This document shows positions 28,152 to 37,757 of a stretch of DNA of 64,000 nucleotides, piece after piece (the stretch's first letter is position 1; every line of letters starts with the position of its first letter). Source of the stretch: Marisediminicola antarctica (GTDB lineage: Bacteria; Actinomycetota; Actinomycetes; Actinomycetales; Microbacteriaceae); the NCBI RefSeq assembly GCF_009930795.1, contig NZ_CP017146.1:3038001-3102000 (forward strand). The letters run 5' to 3'. The translations under genes were made by a program, and so were the position numbers. A model generated the notes under the pieces. It had not been told where the DNA came from and made no database searches. It was given only the letters and a program-made list of their open reading frames with translations.

Positions 28152-28727
28152 TCAACGCACCTGGACGGCGTTGATGGCCATCGCGAAGGTCGCGCCGCCA
28201 CCCTGCGCGGCGGGCGGAGCCGCGGCGTTGAGGCTGATCGCGAGACAGAACTGCCGGGTCTCGCCGGGCTCGAGCACGACGGGCGCCGCGGTCGTCGTGA
28301 AGCCCGCGAGCGGCGCTGGAACGAAGGTCGCGACGGCGCAGTCGGCGGCCGGCACGAGGCTCGCCGTGAGGAAGCCGGCCAGCGAGTTGGACTGGGCGAG
28401 CACCTCGGTGCCCGAGACGGTGACGGAGAGTCTGGTGGTGCCGGTGTTGGCGATGGCGAGTGAGGCGGCCTGCGAGCGGCCCGGCGCGAGTCGCTCGGCG
28501 TCGAGGCCGGTGAGTGCGTAGGCCGCCGCACCGTTGATGGTGAGGCCGACGTTGCCGGAGGAGACGCTCGAGGCGTCGACGACGGCCTCGCCGTTCCAGA
28601 GGGCGTAGCTGGTGCCGGTGCCGAGCAGGGCCAGGAACGTCGCCACGGCGATCGCGGCGGCGGCGCTGAGCATCCGGCGCAGCACGCTCGGGCGGGAGCG
28701 GGGAGCGCTGGTCGATTCGGCGTTCAT
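28152..28727 (-). CDS. Alternate (SipW-type) signal peptide exported protein
   Basis: A 191-residue precursor. A basic n-region (SRPSVLRRMLS) and hydrophobic core (AAAAIAVATFLALLGTGTS) lead into YALWNGEAVVDASSVSSGNV, matching the actinobacterial alternate-signal family. The mature part is beta-rich with IANTGTTRLSVTVSG and LEPGETRQFCLAISL, the latter resembling the GASATYCV segment in the lectin protein downstream. Two Cys residues (PAADCAVA, RQFCLA) may pair. Possible fibre or matrix subunit. The next gene starts two bases after this stop, so the two are co-translated. Confidence 0.85.
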   Translation of the reverse strand: MNAESTSAPRSRPSVLRRMLSAAAAIAVATFLALLGTGTSYALWNGEAVVDASSVSSGNVGLTINGAAAYALTGLDAERLAPGRSQAASLAIANTGTTRLSVTVSGTEVLAQSNSLAGFLTASLVPAADCAVATFVPAPLAGFTTTAAPVVLEPGETRQFCLAISLNAAAPPAAQGGGATFAMAINAVQVR

Positions 28728-28811
28728 GTCGCGCTCCTTCCGGTCCTGTCTGTGATGGTGTCGAACAAGAGGGAGGGATGCGCCGGATTCGGCCGACGCA
28801 TCCCACCCGGC

Positions 28812-29372
28812 CTAGGAGCGGGCGTTCTGCTGCAGCTTGAAGGCCAGCTTTGAGAAGTCGACGGTGCCGTTGGTGGCGCTGGTGACGGTGGACGGGAAGG
28901 CGATCTTGACCGTGGCCGTGACCGTGCTCGTCGAGCTCGCCGGCGTCACGGCGAAGGTCTGGGTGCCAGGGATGCGAACGACGTTGGCGCCTCCGGTCGC
29001 GTCGAGCGTGATCACCAGCTGGTCGAGCAGTTCCTGATCCGCAGCCAACGCGGTGGCGTTGAGCGCGTCGTACGACAAAGTGGCGCGGAGGTTGTCTCCG
29101 ACGGCGTCGATCTCGACGACCTGGGTGAGCTCGATCGTGTCGCCGGGAGCAATCTTGAAGGTCGAGATGTCGGCGATCGCCGACGCGGTCTTGCTGGCCG
29201 AGATGTCCTTCCAGGTCGGGGCGCCTGTTGCGGCAATCGACAGGGTGCCGGATGCGACGGAGCCAACGTTGACGGTCGCTGTCGAGTTCCACAGCGCGAA
29301 GCTACCCGCGCCACCGAGGAGGAGGGCGACACCAGCTGCACCGGCGACTGCACCCTTGAGGAGCTTGTTCAT
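28812..29372 (-). CDS. Alternate (SipW-type) signal peptide exported protein, TasA-like
   Basis: A 186-residue precursor, first gene of the cluster. The ATG (MNKLLKGAVAG) is preceded by AAAGGA. The signal (KGAVAGAAGVALLLGGAGS) and FALWNSTATVNVGSVASGTL are of SipW type. The mature protein (about 150 aa, no Cys) has FKIAPGDTIELTQVVEIDAVGDNLRATLSYDAL, the pattern of the TasA/camelysin fold where charged and neutral strands alternate. Composition (Thr, Ala, Val rich) fits a secreted fibre subunit. Expression probably starts in the 497-bp gap upstream. Function is inferred from signal class and context. Confidence 0.86.
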   Translation of the reverse strand: MNKLLKGAVAGAAGVALLLGGAGSFALWNSTATVNVGSVASGTLSIAATGAPTWKDISASKTASAIADISTFKIAPGDTIELTQVVEIDAVGDNLRATLSYDALNATALAADQELLDQLVITLDATGGANVVRIPGTQTFAVTPASSTSTVTATVKIAFPSTVTSATNGTVDFSKLAFKLQQNARS

Positions 29373-29598
29373 GATGATTCCTTTCGCGGCACCGCCTGAG
29401 CCGGAGCCTGTACGCACGGGCGGAACCCGTGATCGAGAGTGATGTGCCGCGAAGTGCGGCGCGGGCAGCGCGATGTTCGCGGCGTCCGTGAGTCTGTGGT
29501 GCCCCCACCCGAAATTCGGGCTGTGGATCGTGTGCGCCGCACCGGTTCGCCATGTCGGCTCGCGGTGCGTGTCACTGTCTCGGGGTCAACTATATGAA

Positions 29599-29620
29599 GG
29601 ACAGACAAGCCCGTCTATCC
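29599..29620. promoter_or_regulatory. Inverted repeat GGACAGAC...GTCTATCC
   Basis: Eight-base arms with one mismatch around six bases. It lies 227 bp upstream of the first SipW-cluster gene. Its right arm is identical to that of the stronger repeat at 29785, suggesting one regulator binds both. Confidence 0.45.
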
Positions 29621-29784
29621 TCCTTGCACCCCCAGTGCGAGGCACACTCAATAACGCGGTTCGGATGCGGAATCCGCCGAATCGGCCCGTGTTGGCAACC
29701 GATTCCGTTGCAACAAGCGCCATTGCGCCTGAAAGCAGCACCATATACAGATGTATCTACCCGCTATCGGGGTACACGACGAAA

Positions 29785-29812
29785 TGCGGATAGACAGTGT
29801 TGTCTATCCGCA
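29785..29812. promoter_or_regulatory. Perfect inverted repeat TGCGGATAGACA-GTGT-TGTCTATCCGCA
   Basis: Twelve-base perfect arms around a 4-base centre. It is an operator-like element between the glgP terminator and the SipW-cluster promoter region. It could also fold as an RNA hairpin, but it has no U-run on either strand. Confidence 0.5.
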
Positions 29813-29824
29813 CAAGGCACGAAA

Positions 29825-29854
29825 AAACGCCCCGCACGTTGGCACGGGGCGTTT
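29825..29854 (-). terminator. Rho-independent terminator after glgP
   Basis: Read on the minus strand: ten-base perfect arms AAACGCCCCG and CGGGGCGTTT, followed by a run of T (six in total). It starts about 15 bp after the glgP stop codon. Confidence 0.85.
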
Positions 29855-29869
29855 GTGAGGGTCGGCCGG

Positions 29870-32428
29870 CTAGTCGGCGACCGCGATGAGGCCGAGCTCA
29901 GCTGCGCTCGCGAGCAGCGGATGCTTCGGTGTCACGCGCACGTTGTAGCCAAAGCTTCCGGCCCTGGTGAGCGGCACGGCACCGATGAACTGCACGGCGA
30001 CGCCGGGCGCGGCCGTCTCCGGCTCGAGCGCGACATGGTGCGTGCGCTCGAGGTTGTCCCCCTCGCGGGCGCGGCCGTAGACGACCTCGACCGCGACGTC
30101 ATCCGGGGTCAACCCGTCGAGTTGAACATGCGCGCGCACGTGCAGGATGTCGCCGACCTGCGGCACGGTGTCGACGCCGCCGGATTCGACGTGAGTGACG
30201 GCAACGAGGGGCCAGGCGTCGAATACCCGCTGCTTCCAGCTCGCGAGCTCCCGCGCGCCGGCGAAGGACTTTGCGCTGATGGTGCGCTCGGCCTCGGCGG
30301 CCGGAACATAGAGGCGCGTGACGTACTCCTTGACCATGCGGTCGGCCGACAGCTCGGGCGACAGGGTCGCGAGCGTGTGCCGGATCGACTGCACCCAGCG
30401 CTTCGGCACACCGTCGCTGCCGCGGTCGTAGAAGCGCGGGGCGATCTGGTGCTCGATGAGGTCATACATCGCCTCGGCCTCGAGCTTGTCCCGCTCGGCG
30501 GAGTCGCCGGCCGAGTCGGCGCTCGGAATGGCCCAGCCATTCTCTTCGTCGTAGAACTCAGCCCACCAGCCGTCGAGGATCGAGAGGTTGAGCGACCCGT
30601 TAAGCGCTGCCTTCATTCCCGACGTCCCGCAGGCCTCGAGCGGGCGCAGCGGGTTGTTCAGCCAGACATCCGTGCCGGGGTAGAGCAGCTGTGCCATTGC
30701 GATGTCGTAGTTCTCGAGGAACACGAGCCGCGTGCGCAGCTCCGGCGACGAGGCGAACTGAACGAGCTTCTGGATGAGGCGCTTGCCCTCCTCGTCGGCG
30801 GGGTGCGACTTGCCGGCGATCACGATCTGCACGGGGCGGTCCGCCGACAGCAGGATCGACCGCAGCCTGTCTTCGTCGTGGAGCATCAGGGTGAGCCGCT
30901 TGTAGGTCGGCACGCGCCGGGCGAAGCCGATCGTGAGCACGTCGGGGTCGAGCAGGCCGGAGACCCACTGCGGTGTGATCGTGCCGGGGTTCTGCTCCGC
31001 GAGAGCCGACGTGACTCGCCGTCGGGCATCCTGCACGAGCTGGGCGCGCATGCCGTTGCGCACCTCCCACAGGTCGAGGTCGGTGACCGCGGGGCTGTTC
31101 CAGTCGCAGGAGGTCGTGTCGGTGGTTCCCAGCCGCGACGCGGCGAGCGCGAGCAGCGACGGGTCGGTCCAGGTCGGCGCGTGCACCCCGTTGGTGACCG
31201 AGGTGATCGGAACGTCGGCGGTGTCGAATCCGGGCCAGAGCTGGCCGAACATGCCGCGGCTGACCTCGCCGTGGAGCTGCGAGACCCCGTTGGCGCGCTG
31301 GCCGAGCCGCAGGCCCATGACGGCCATGTTGAAGGTGCCGGGCTCGCCGCCCTCGTAGTTCTCCGCTCCGAGAAGCAGCACGTCGTCGACGTCGACGCCC
31401 GGCAGCAGCTCCGAGGAGAAGTACTGTCCGATGAGACCCGAGTCGAAGCGGTCGATTCCCGCGGGCACCGGGGTGTGCGTCGTGAACACCGTTCCGGCGC
31501 GCACGACCTGGAGCGCCTCGTCGAACGAGAGTCCGACTCCAATGAGGTCGCTGATGCGCTCGAGGCCGAGGAAGCCGGCGTGCCCTTCGTTGGTGTGGAA
31601 CACCTCGGGGGTTGGGCTGCCGGTGAGCTCGGTGAAAAGTTTGATCGCACGGACTCCGCCGATGCCGAGCAGCAACTCCTGGAGCAGCCGGTGCTCCCCT
31701 CCGCCGCCGTAGAGGCGGTCGGTAACCGAGCGCAGCTCGTCGTCGTTCTCGGGAATGTCGGTATCCAGCAGAAGAAGGCGGATGCGTCCCACCGCGACCT
31801 GCCAGACCCGTGCGTAGAGCGTGCGCCCGTCGGGAAGCGCGAGCGCGACCTGCCCGGCCGTGCCATCGGGGTGGCGAAGCACGCTGAGCGGAAGGCCGTC
31901 AGGGTCAAGGACCGGGTACGACTCCTGCTGCCAGCCGTCCGCCGAGATCGCCTGGGCGAAGTAGCCGGCGCGGTAGAAGAGTCCGACGCCGATGATCGGA
32001 ACACCGAGATCGGAGGCGCTCTTCAGGTGGTCGCCGGCCAGAATACCGAGTCCGCCGGAATACTGCGGCAGTGCCGCTGCGATGCCGAACTCGGGCGAGA
32101 AGTACCCGATCGCGGCGGGCGCCCCCGCTGGCAGCGACTGGTACCAACGCGGCTCGGTCAGATAGGAGTGGAGCTCGTCCAGGCGTTCGTTCATCTGGGC
32201 GACAAAGGCGTGATCGGCCGCAAGCTCGTCAAGCCGGGACGGATCGATCTCGCCCAGGAGTCCGATGGGGTCGTGCGCGCTCTCCTCCCAGAGAGCCGGG
32301 GAGAGCTGCGCAAACAGCTGCCTGGTCGGTTCGTGCCACGACCAGCGAAGATTCGTCGCCAATTCTTCGAGTCCAGCAAGAGACTCGGGCAACACGGTAC
32401 GGACGGTAAAACGCCTAATTGCTTTCAC
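29870..32428 (-). CDS. glgP: Alpha-glucan / maltodextrin phosphorylase GlgP
   Basis: A protein of about 852 residues in the GT35 family, the bacterial alpha-glucan phosphorylase branch with an N-terminal DUF3417 segment (SLAGLEELATNLRWSWHEPT). The PLP lysine is in EACGTSGMKAALNGSLNLS, and FSPEFGIAAALPQYSGGLGILAGDH is conserved near the active site. It releases glucose-1-phosphate from glycogen. Start uncertain: the GTG giving VKAIRRFTV matches the family; a TTG three codons earlier is possible. It is divergent from glgE across about 75 bp and ends at a strong terminator. Confidence 0.95.
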   Translation of the reverse strand: MKAIRRFTVRTVLPESLAGLEELATNLRWSWHEPTRQLFAQLSPALWEESAHDPIGLLGEIDPSRLDELAADHAFVAQMNERLDELHSYLTEPRWYQSLPAGAPAAIGYFSPEFGIAAALPQYSGGLGILAGDHLKSASDLGVPIIGVGLFYRAGYFAQAISADGWQQESYPVLDPDGLPLSVLRHPDGTAGQVALALPDGRTLYARVWQVAVGRIRLLLLDTDIPENDDELRSVTDRLYGGGGEHRLLQELLLGIGGVRAIKLFTELTGSPTPEVFHTNEGHAGFLGLERISDLIGVGLSFDEALQVVRAGTVFTTHTPVPAGIDRFDSGLIGQYFSSELLPGVDVDDVLLLGAENYEGGEPGTFNMAVMGLRLGQRANGVSQLHGEVSRGMFGQLWPGFDTADVPITSVTNGVHAPTWTDPSLLALAASRLGTTDTTSCDWNSPAVTDLDLWEVRNGMRAQLVQDARRRVTSALAEQNPGTITPQWVSGLLDPDVLTIGFARRVPTYKRLTLMLHDEDRLRSILLSADRPVQIVIAGKSHPADEEGKRLIQKLVQFASSPELRTRLVFLENYDIAMAQLLYPGTDVWLNNPLRPLEACGTSGMKAALNGSLNLSILDGWWAEFYDEENGWAIPSADSAGDSAERDKLEAEAMYDLIEHQIAPRFYDRGSDGVPKRWVQSIRHTLATLSPELSADRMVKEYVTRLYVPAAEAERTISAKSFAGARELASWKQRVFDAWPLVAVTHVESGGVDTVPQVGDILHVRAHVQLDGLTPDDVAVEVVYGRAREGDNLERTHHVALEPETAAPGVAVQFIGAVPLTRAGSFGYNVRVTPKHPLLASAAELGLIAVAD

Positions 32429-32502
32429 GAAGAGCAAGCCTAAGGGCTGTGCGTTTCGGATTGGTCAGGCACACGCGCCGATAAAGCGAGTACCGTCGAA
32501 TT

Positions 32503-34503
<2,001 letters not shown>

Positions 34504-36693
34504 ATGGCCAACCGCAACGTCCGAAGTGCCACTCCCGACCTTCCCGACCTGCATCCGGGGCTCATCGCCTCGATCGTCGCCGGAAGCCACCCCCGACCGC
34601 ACGACACGCTCGGGCAGCACTCGTTCGAGAACGGCTTCGTCGTTCGCGCCGTGCGCCCGCTCGCGGAGACCGTCACCGCGGTGCGCGCCGACGGCAGCCG
34701 GGTCGAGCTGACCCACCTCGCCGACGGCCTGTGGCAGGCATTCCTGCCGGGCGCAGGTCAGGCCTACGAGCTCGAGACGACCTACGGGGGCGCCCCGACC
34801 TGGACGACCGACGACCCGTACCGCTTCGTCCCGTCGGTCGGCGAGATCGACCTCTACCTGTTCGGCGAGGGACGCCACGAGCAGATGTGGAGCGTCTTTG
34901 GCTCACACTTCCGTCCGCATGAGGGCGTCGTCGGAACGGCGTTCAACGTCTGGGCGCCGCACGCCAAGGCTGTCCGTGTCGTCGGCGACTTCAACAGCTG
35001 GAACGGCGTGCTGCACTCGATGCGACGCCTCGACGAGAACGGCGTCTGGGAGCTCTTCATCCCGTCGATCGAGCCCGGATCGGTCTACAGGTTCGAGATG
35101 CTCACGCAGGCCGACGAGTGGGTCACCCGCTCCGACCCGATGGCACGCTATACCGAAGTCTCCCCCGGTACCGCATCAAAGGTGGGTAAGACCCACTACG
35201 AGTGGACGGATGCCGCGTGGCTCGACAAGCGGGCCGCGCGCGACCCGCACAACTCGCCAATGAGCGTCTACGAGCTGCACGTCGGCTCGTGGCGGCCCGG
35301 CCTCGGCTACCGTGAACTCGCCGACGAGCTAGTCGACTACATACTCGAGACGGGCTTCACCCACGTCGAGTTCATGCCGCTCGCTGAGCATCCCTTCGGC
35401 GGCTCGTGGGGCTATCAGGTCACGGGCTACTTCGCCCCGACGAGCCGCTTCGGCCACCCCGACGACCTGAGCTACCTGATCGACAAGCTGCACAACGCCG
35501 GCATCGGCGTGATCATGGACTGGGTGCCCGGCCACTTCCCCAAAGACGAGTGGGCCCTCGCCAAGTTCGACGGGCAGGCGCTCTACGAGCACTCCGACCC
35601 GCGTCGCGGCGAGCAGATGGACTGGGGAACGCTGATCTTCAACTTCGGCGACTCCCAGGTGCGCAACTTCCTCGTCGCGAACGCGCTGTACTGGCTCGAG
35701 GAGTTCCACATCGACGGCCTGCGGGTCGATGCCGTCGCATCCATCCTCTACCTGGACTACTCCCGCGAGGACGGCGAGTGGGAGCCGAACATCCACGGCG
35801 GCAACCAGAACCTCGAGGCGATCAGCTTCCTGCAGGAAGTCACCGCGACCGCCTACAAGCGCAGCCCCGGCGTGATCATGATCGCCGAGGAGTCGACGGC
35901 GTTCCCGGGCGTCAGCCGGTCCACCGCAACCGGCGGGCTCGGATTCGGGCTCAAGTGGAACATGGGCTGGATGCACGACTCGTTGTCGTATATGCAAACC
36001 GACCCGATGCACCGCTCGCACCACCACGGCGAAATCACCTTCAGCATGGTGTACCAGTACACCGAGAACTTCCTGCTGCCGCTGAGCCACGACGAGGTCG
36101 TGCATGGCAAAGGCTCGCTGCTGCACAAGATGCCGGGCGACCAGTGGCAGAAGCTCGCCAACCTGCGCGCGTACCTGTCGTTTATGTGGTCGCACCCCGG
36201 CAAGCAGCTGCTATTCATGGGCCAGGAGTTCGGGCAGCCATCCGAGTGGTCGGAGGAGCGCGGTCTCGACTGGTGGATTCTCGACCAGCCTGTGCACCGG
36301 GGCCTGCTCAACCTCGTCGGGCAGCTCAACCGCGTCTACCGCGAAGAGGGCGCCCTCTGGGAACAGGACAACGACCCCGCCGGGTTCGAATGGATCGACG
36401 GCGGCGCCGCGGAGCAGAACGTCGTCTCGTTCCTGCGCTGGTCGAAGGACGGCCAGCCGATCGCCGTGATCATGAACTTCTCCGGCAATCCGATCGGGCC
36501 GTACCGCGTCGGGCTCCCGTCCGCGGGTGTCTGGGATGAGCTCATCAACACGGATGCCGTCGAGTACGGCGGCTCGGGAGTCGGCAACTTCGGTGCTGTC
36601 ACCGCCATCGACGAGCAGTGGGGCGGGCGTCCGGCATCCGTGGACGTCACCCTTCCGCCGCTCGCCGGGCTCTGGCTGAAGCTGCGGAAGTAG
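34504..36693 (+). CDS. glgB: 1,4-alpha-glucan branching enzyme GlgB
   Basis: A 729-residue GH13_9 enzyme. An N-terminal domain (HPRPHDTLGQHSFENG), a CBM48 (GTAFNVWAPHAKAVRVVGDFN) and the catalytic barrel follow in order. Key sites: DWVPGHFPKDEWAL, nucleophile Asp in IDGLRVDAVASILYLDYS, Glu in IMIAEESTAFPGVS and LPLSHDEVVHGKGSL. It forms alpha-1,6 branches on the linear glucan made by GlgE. Translation starts on the base after the glgE stop. A dispersed inverted repeat follows the gene. Confidence 0.97.
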   Translation: MANRNVRSATPDLPDLHPGLIASIVAGSHPRPHDTLGQHSFENGFVVRAVRPLAETVTAVRADGSRVELTHLADGLWQAFLPGAGQAYELETTYGGAPTWTTDDPYRFVPSVGEIDLYLFGEGRHEQMWSVFGSHFRPHEGVVGTAFNVWAPHAKAVRVVGDFNSWNGVLHSMRRLDENGVWELFIPSIEPGSVYRFEMLTQADEWVTRSDPMARYTEVSPGTASKVGKTHYEWTDAAWLDKRAARDPHNSPMSVYELHVGSWRPGLGYRELADELVDYILETGFTHVEFMPLAEHPFGGSWGYQVTGYFAPTSRFGHPDDLSYLIDKLHNAGIGVIMDWVPGHFPKDEWALAKFDGQALYEHSDPRRGEQMDWGTLIFNFGDSQVRNFLVANALYWLEEFHIDGLRVDAVASILYLDYSREDGEWEPNIHGGNQNLEAISFLQEVTATAYKRSPGVIMIAEESTAFPGVSRSTATGGLGFGLKWNMGWMHDSLSYMQTDPMHRSHHHGEITFSMVYQYTENFLLPLSHDEVVHGKGSLLHKMPGDQWQKLANLRAYLSFMWSHPGKQLLFMGQEFGQPSEWSEERGLDWWILDQPVHRGLLNLVGQLNRVYREEGALWEQDNDPAGFEWIDGGAAEQNVVSFLRWSKDGQPIAVIMNFSGNPIGPYRVGLPSAGVWDELINTDAVEYGGSGVGNFGAVTAIDEQWGGRPASVDVTLPPLAGLWLKLRK

Positions 36694-36742
36694 TTCGCAG
36701 GTTCTCTGCAGGGCGCGCCCGGCACCTGTAGCCCGAACGTCA

Positions 36743-36810
36743 TCCCCGCGATTCGCCCACACATGTCCCTTGGGAGCACCCAGAGGGGGCATATGTGGGC
36801 GGTTCGTGGA
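36743..36810. repeat. Dispersed imperfect inverted repeat, copy D
   Basis: Ends are CCCGCGATTCGCCCACACAT and ATATGTGGGCGGTTCGTGG, with an inner GTCCCTTGGG / CCCAGAGGGGG pairing. It lies in the 137-bp gap between convergent glgB and the YbbN-like gene. It matches copies A-C in its ends, length and setting, but its middle is diverged. Confidence 0.75.
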
Positions 36811-36830
36811 CCGCGTCGTGGGTCAGCGCG

Positions 36831-37757
36831 CTAGTAGAGCAGCGCGGTGAGGCGGCGCCGCCCGATGCTGACGCGCGGGTCCTCGGCCCCGGCCACCTCG
36901 AAGTACTCGAGCATCCGGGTGCGCACCGCGTTCTTGCCGTCGGCGTCGAGCGACGGAAACAGGGTCAGGAGACGGTCGAAGCCATCCTCGAGGTGTCCAC
37001 CCGAGACATCCAGGTCGGCCACGGCCAGCTGGGCGTCGACGTCGGACGGCGCTGCGGCTGCCGCATCGCGGATGGCCCCGGCCGACAGACCGGTGAGGCG
37101 GTGCAGCAGGGACACCTGGGCGAGGCCTGCCACGGCGAGCTGGTCCCGCGGGTCTTGGGCGATCGCGGTGCGGTACGCGGACATCGCGGTGGGGTAGTCC
37201 CCCGCCTCGATCGCGTCGTAAGCGGCCTGGTGCAGTGGCGGGAGCGGCTCCTCGACCGGCTCTGCGGCCTCGGCATCAGGCTCGACGGGCGCAACGGGAA
37301 CGGTACCGGTTACTCCGTTCTGCGCGGCGAGCACGAGTAGCTGCTCGAACACCTGACGGGCCTCGGCCTCGGGCAGCTCGCCCTCGAACAGGGCGAGCGG
37401 ACGGCCCGCGACAACGGCGGCGACGGTCGGCGCAATCTGAGCCTGGAACGCCTGCTGAAGCTGCGGGTTCGTCGTCGCGTCGACGCGCGCGAGCACGAGC
37501 TTGCCGCCGAACTCGGTGATGAGATTCGTGAGCGACGCGGTCGGCACCCCGCCGTGCAGCTCGACGACGACCGGTACCGTGTTCGACAGCTCGAGGATGC
37601 CCGTGAAACTCGCGTCGGTCGCGTCGACGACGAGCGACGGGCCTCCGGCGCCCTGCGCGGGTGCCGGGGCGCCCGGTGTGACGGGCGGCCGAATGAGCGA
37701 CGACAGGTCGACCGCTCCTCGGAGGCTAGCCGCAGAGGGGGGAGGGGTATTGGTCAT
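36831..37757 (-). CDS. YbbN/CnoX-like thioredoxin-fold TPR protein
   Basis: A 308-residue protein. Residues about 40-150 show a thioredoxin-like fold (SLVVDATDASFTGILELSNTVPVVVELHGG ... KLVLARVDATTNPQLQQAFQAQIAPTVAAVVAGRPLALFEG). The usual CxxC position reads GGVPTAS, so it cannot act as a disulfide reductase. Residues 180-300 are helical repeats (AAYDAIEAGDYPTAMSAYRTAIAQDP), as in E. coli YbbN/CnoX, a chaperone-holdase that protects EF-Tu and other clients. The final four bases of the downstream gene's start overlap this gene's stop region in reverse order (ATGA junction), so the two are coupled. Confidence 0.85.
   Translation of the reverse strand: MTNTPPPSAASLRGAVDLSSLIRPPVTPGAPAPAQGAGGPSLVVDATDASFTGILELSNTVPVVVELHGGVPTASLTNLITEFGGKLVLARVDATTNPQLQQAFQAQIAPTVAAVVAGRPLALFEGELPEAEARQVFEQLLVLAAQNGVTGTVPVAPVEPDAEAAEPVEEPLPPLHQAAYDAIEAGDYPTAMSAYRTAIAQDPRDQLAVAGLAQVSLLHRLTGLSAGAIRDAAAAAPSDVDAQLAVADLDVSGGHLEDGFDRLLTLFPSLDADGKNAVRTRMLEYFEVAGAEDPRVSIGRRRLTALLY

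Larger units (their letters stand above)
29373..29869. other. 497-bp intergenic region upstream of the SipW cluster
   Basis: Lower in GC than its surroundings and without a convincing gene. It holds two related inverted repeats built on GGATAGAC/GTCTATCC (29599-29620 and 29785-29812), a small ATACAGATGTAT near-palindrome around 29749 and the glgP terminator at 29825-29854. It should contain the promoter of the SipW cluster on the minus strand. Confidence 0.6.

Noticed and set aside
26576-28531. 651-codon minus-strand frame overlapping the SipW cluster
   Set aside because: It runs in a different frame across three recognised genes and is Arg/Pro-rich without a domain.
29552-32443. 963-codon plus-strand frame opposite glgP
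   Set aside because: Antisense shadow of glgP, which has all catalytic motifs; the plus frame has no recognisable domain.
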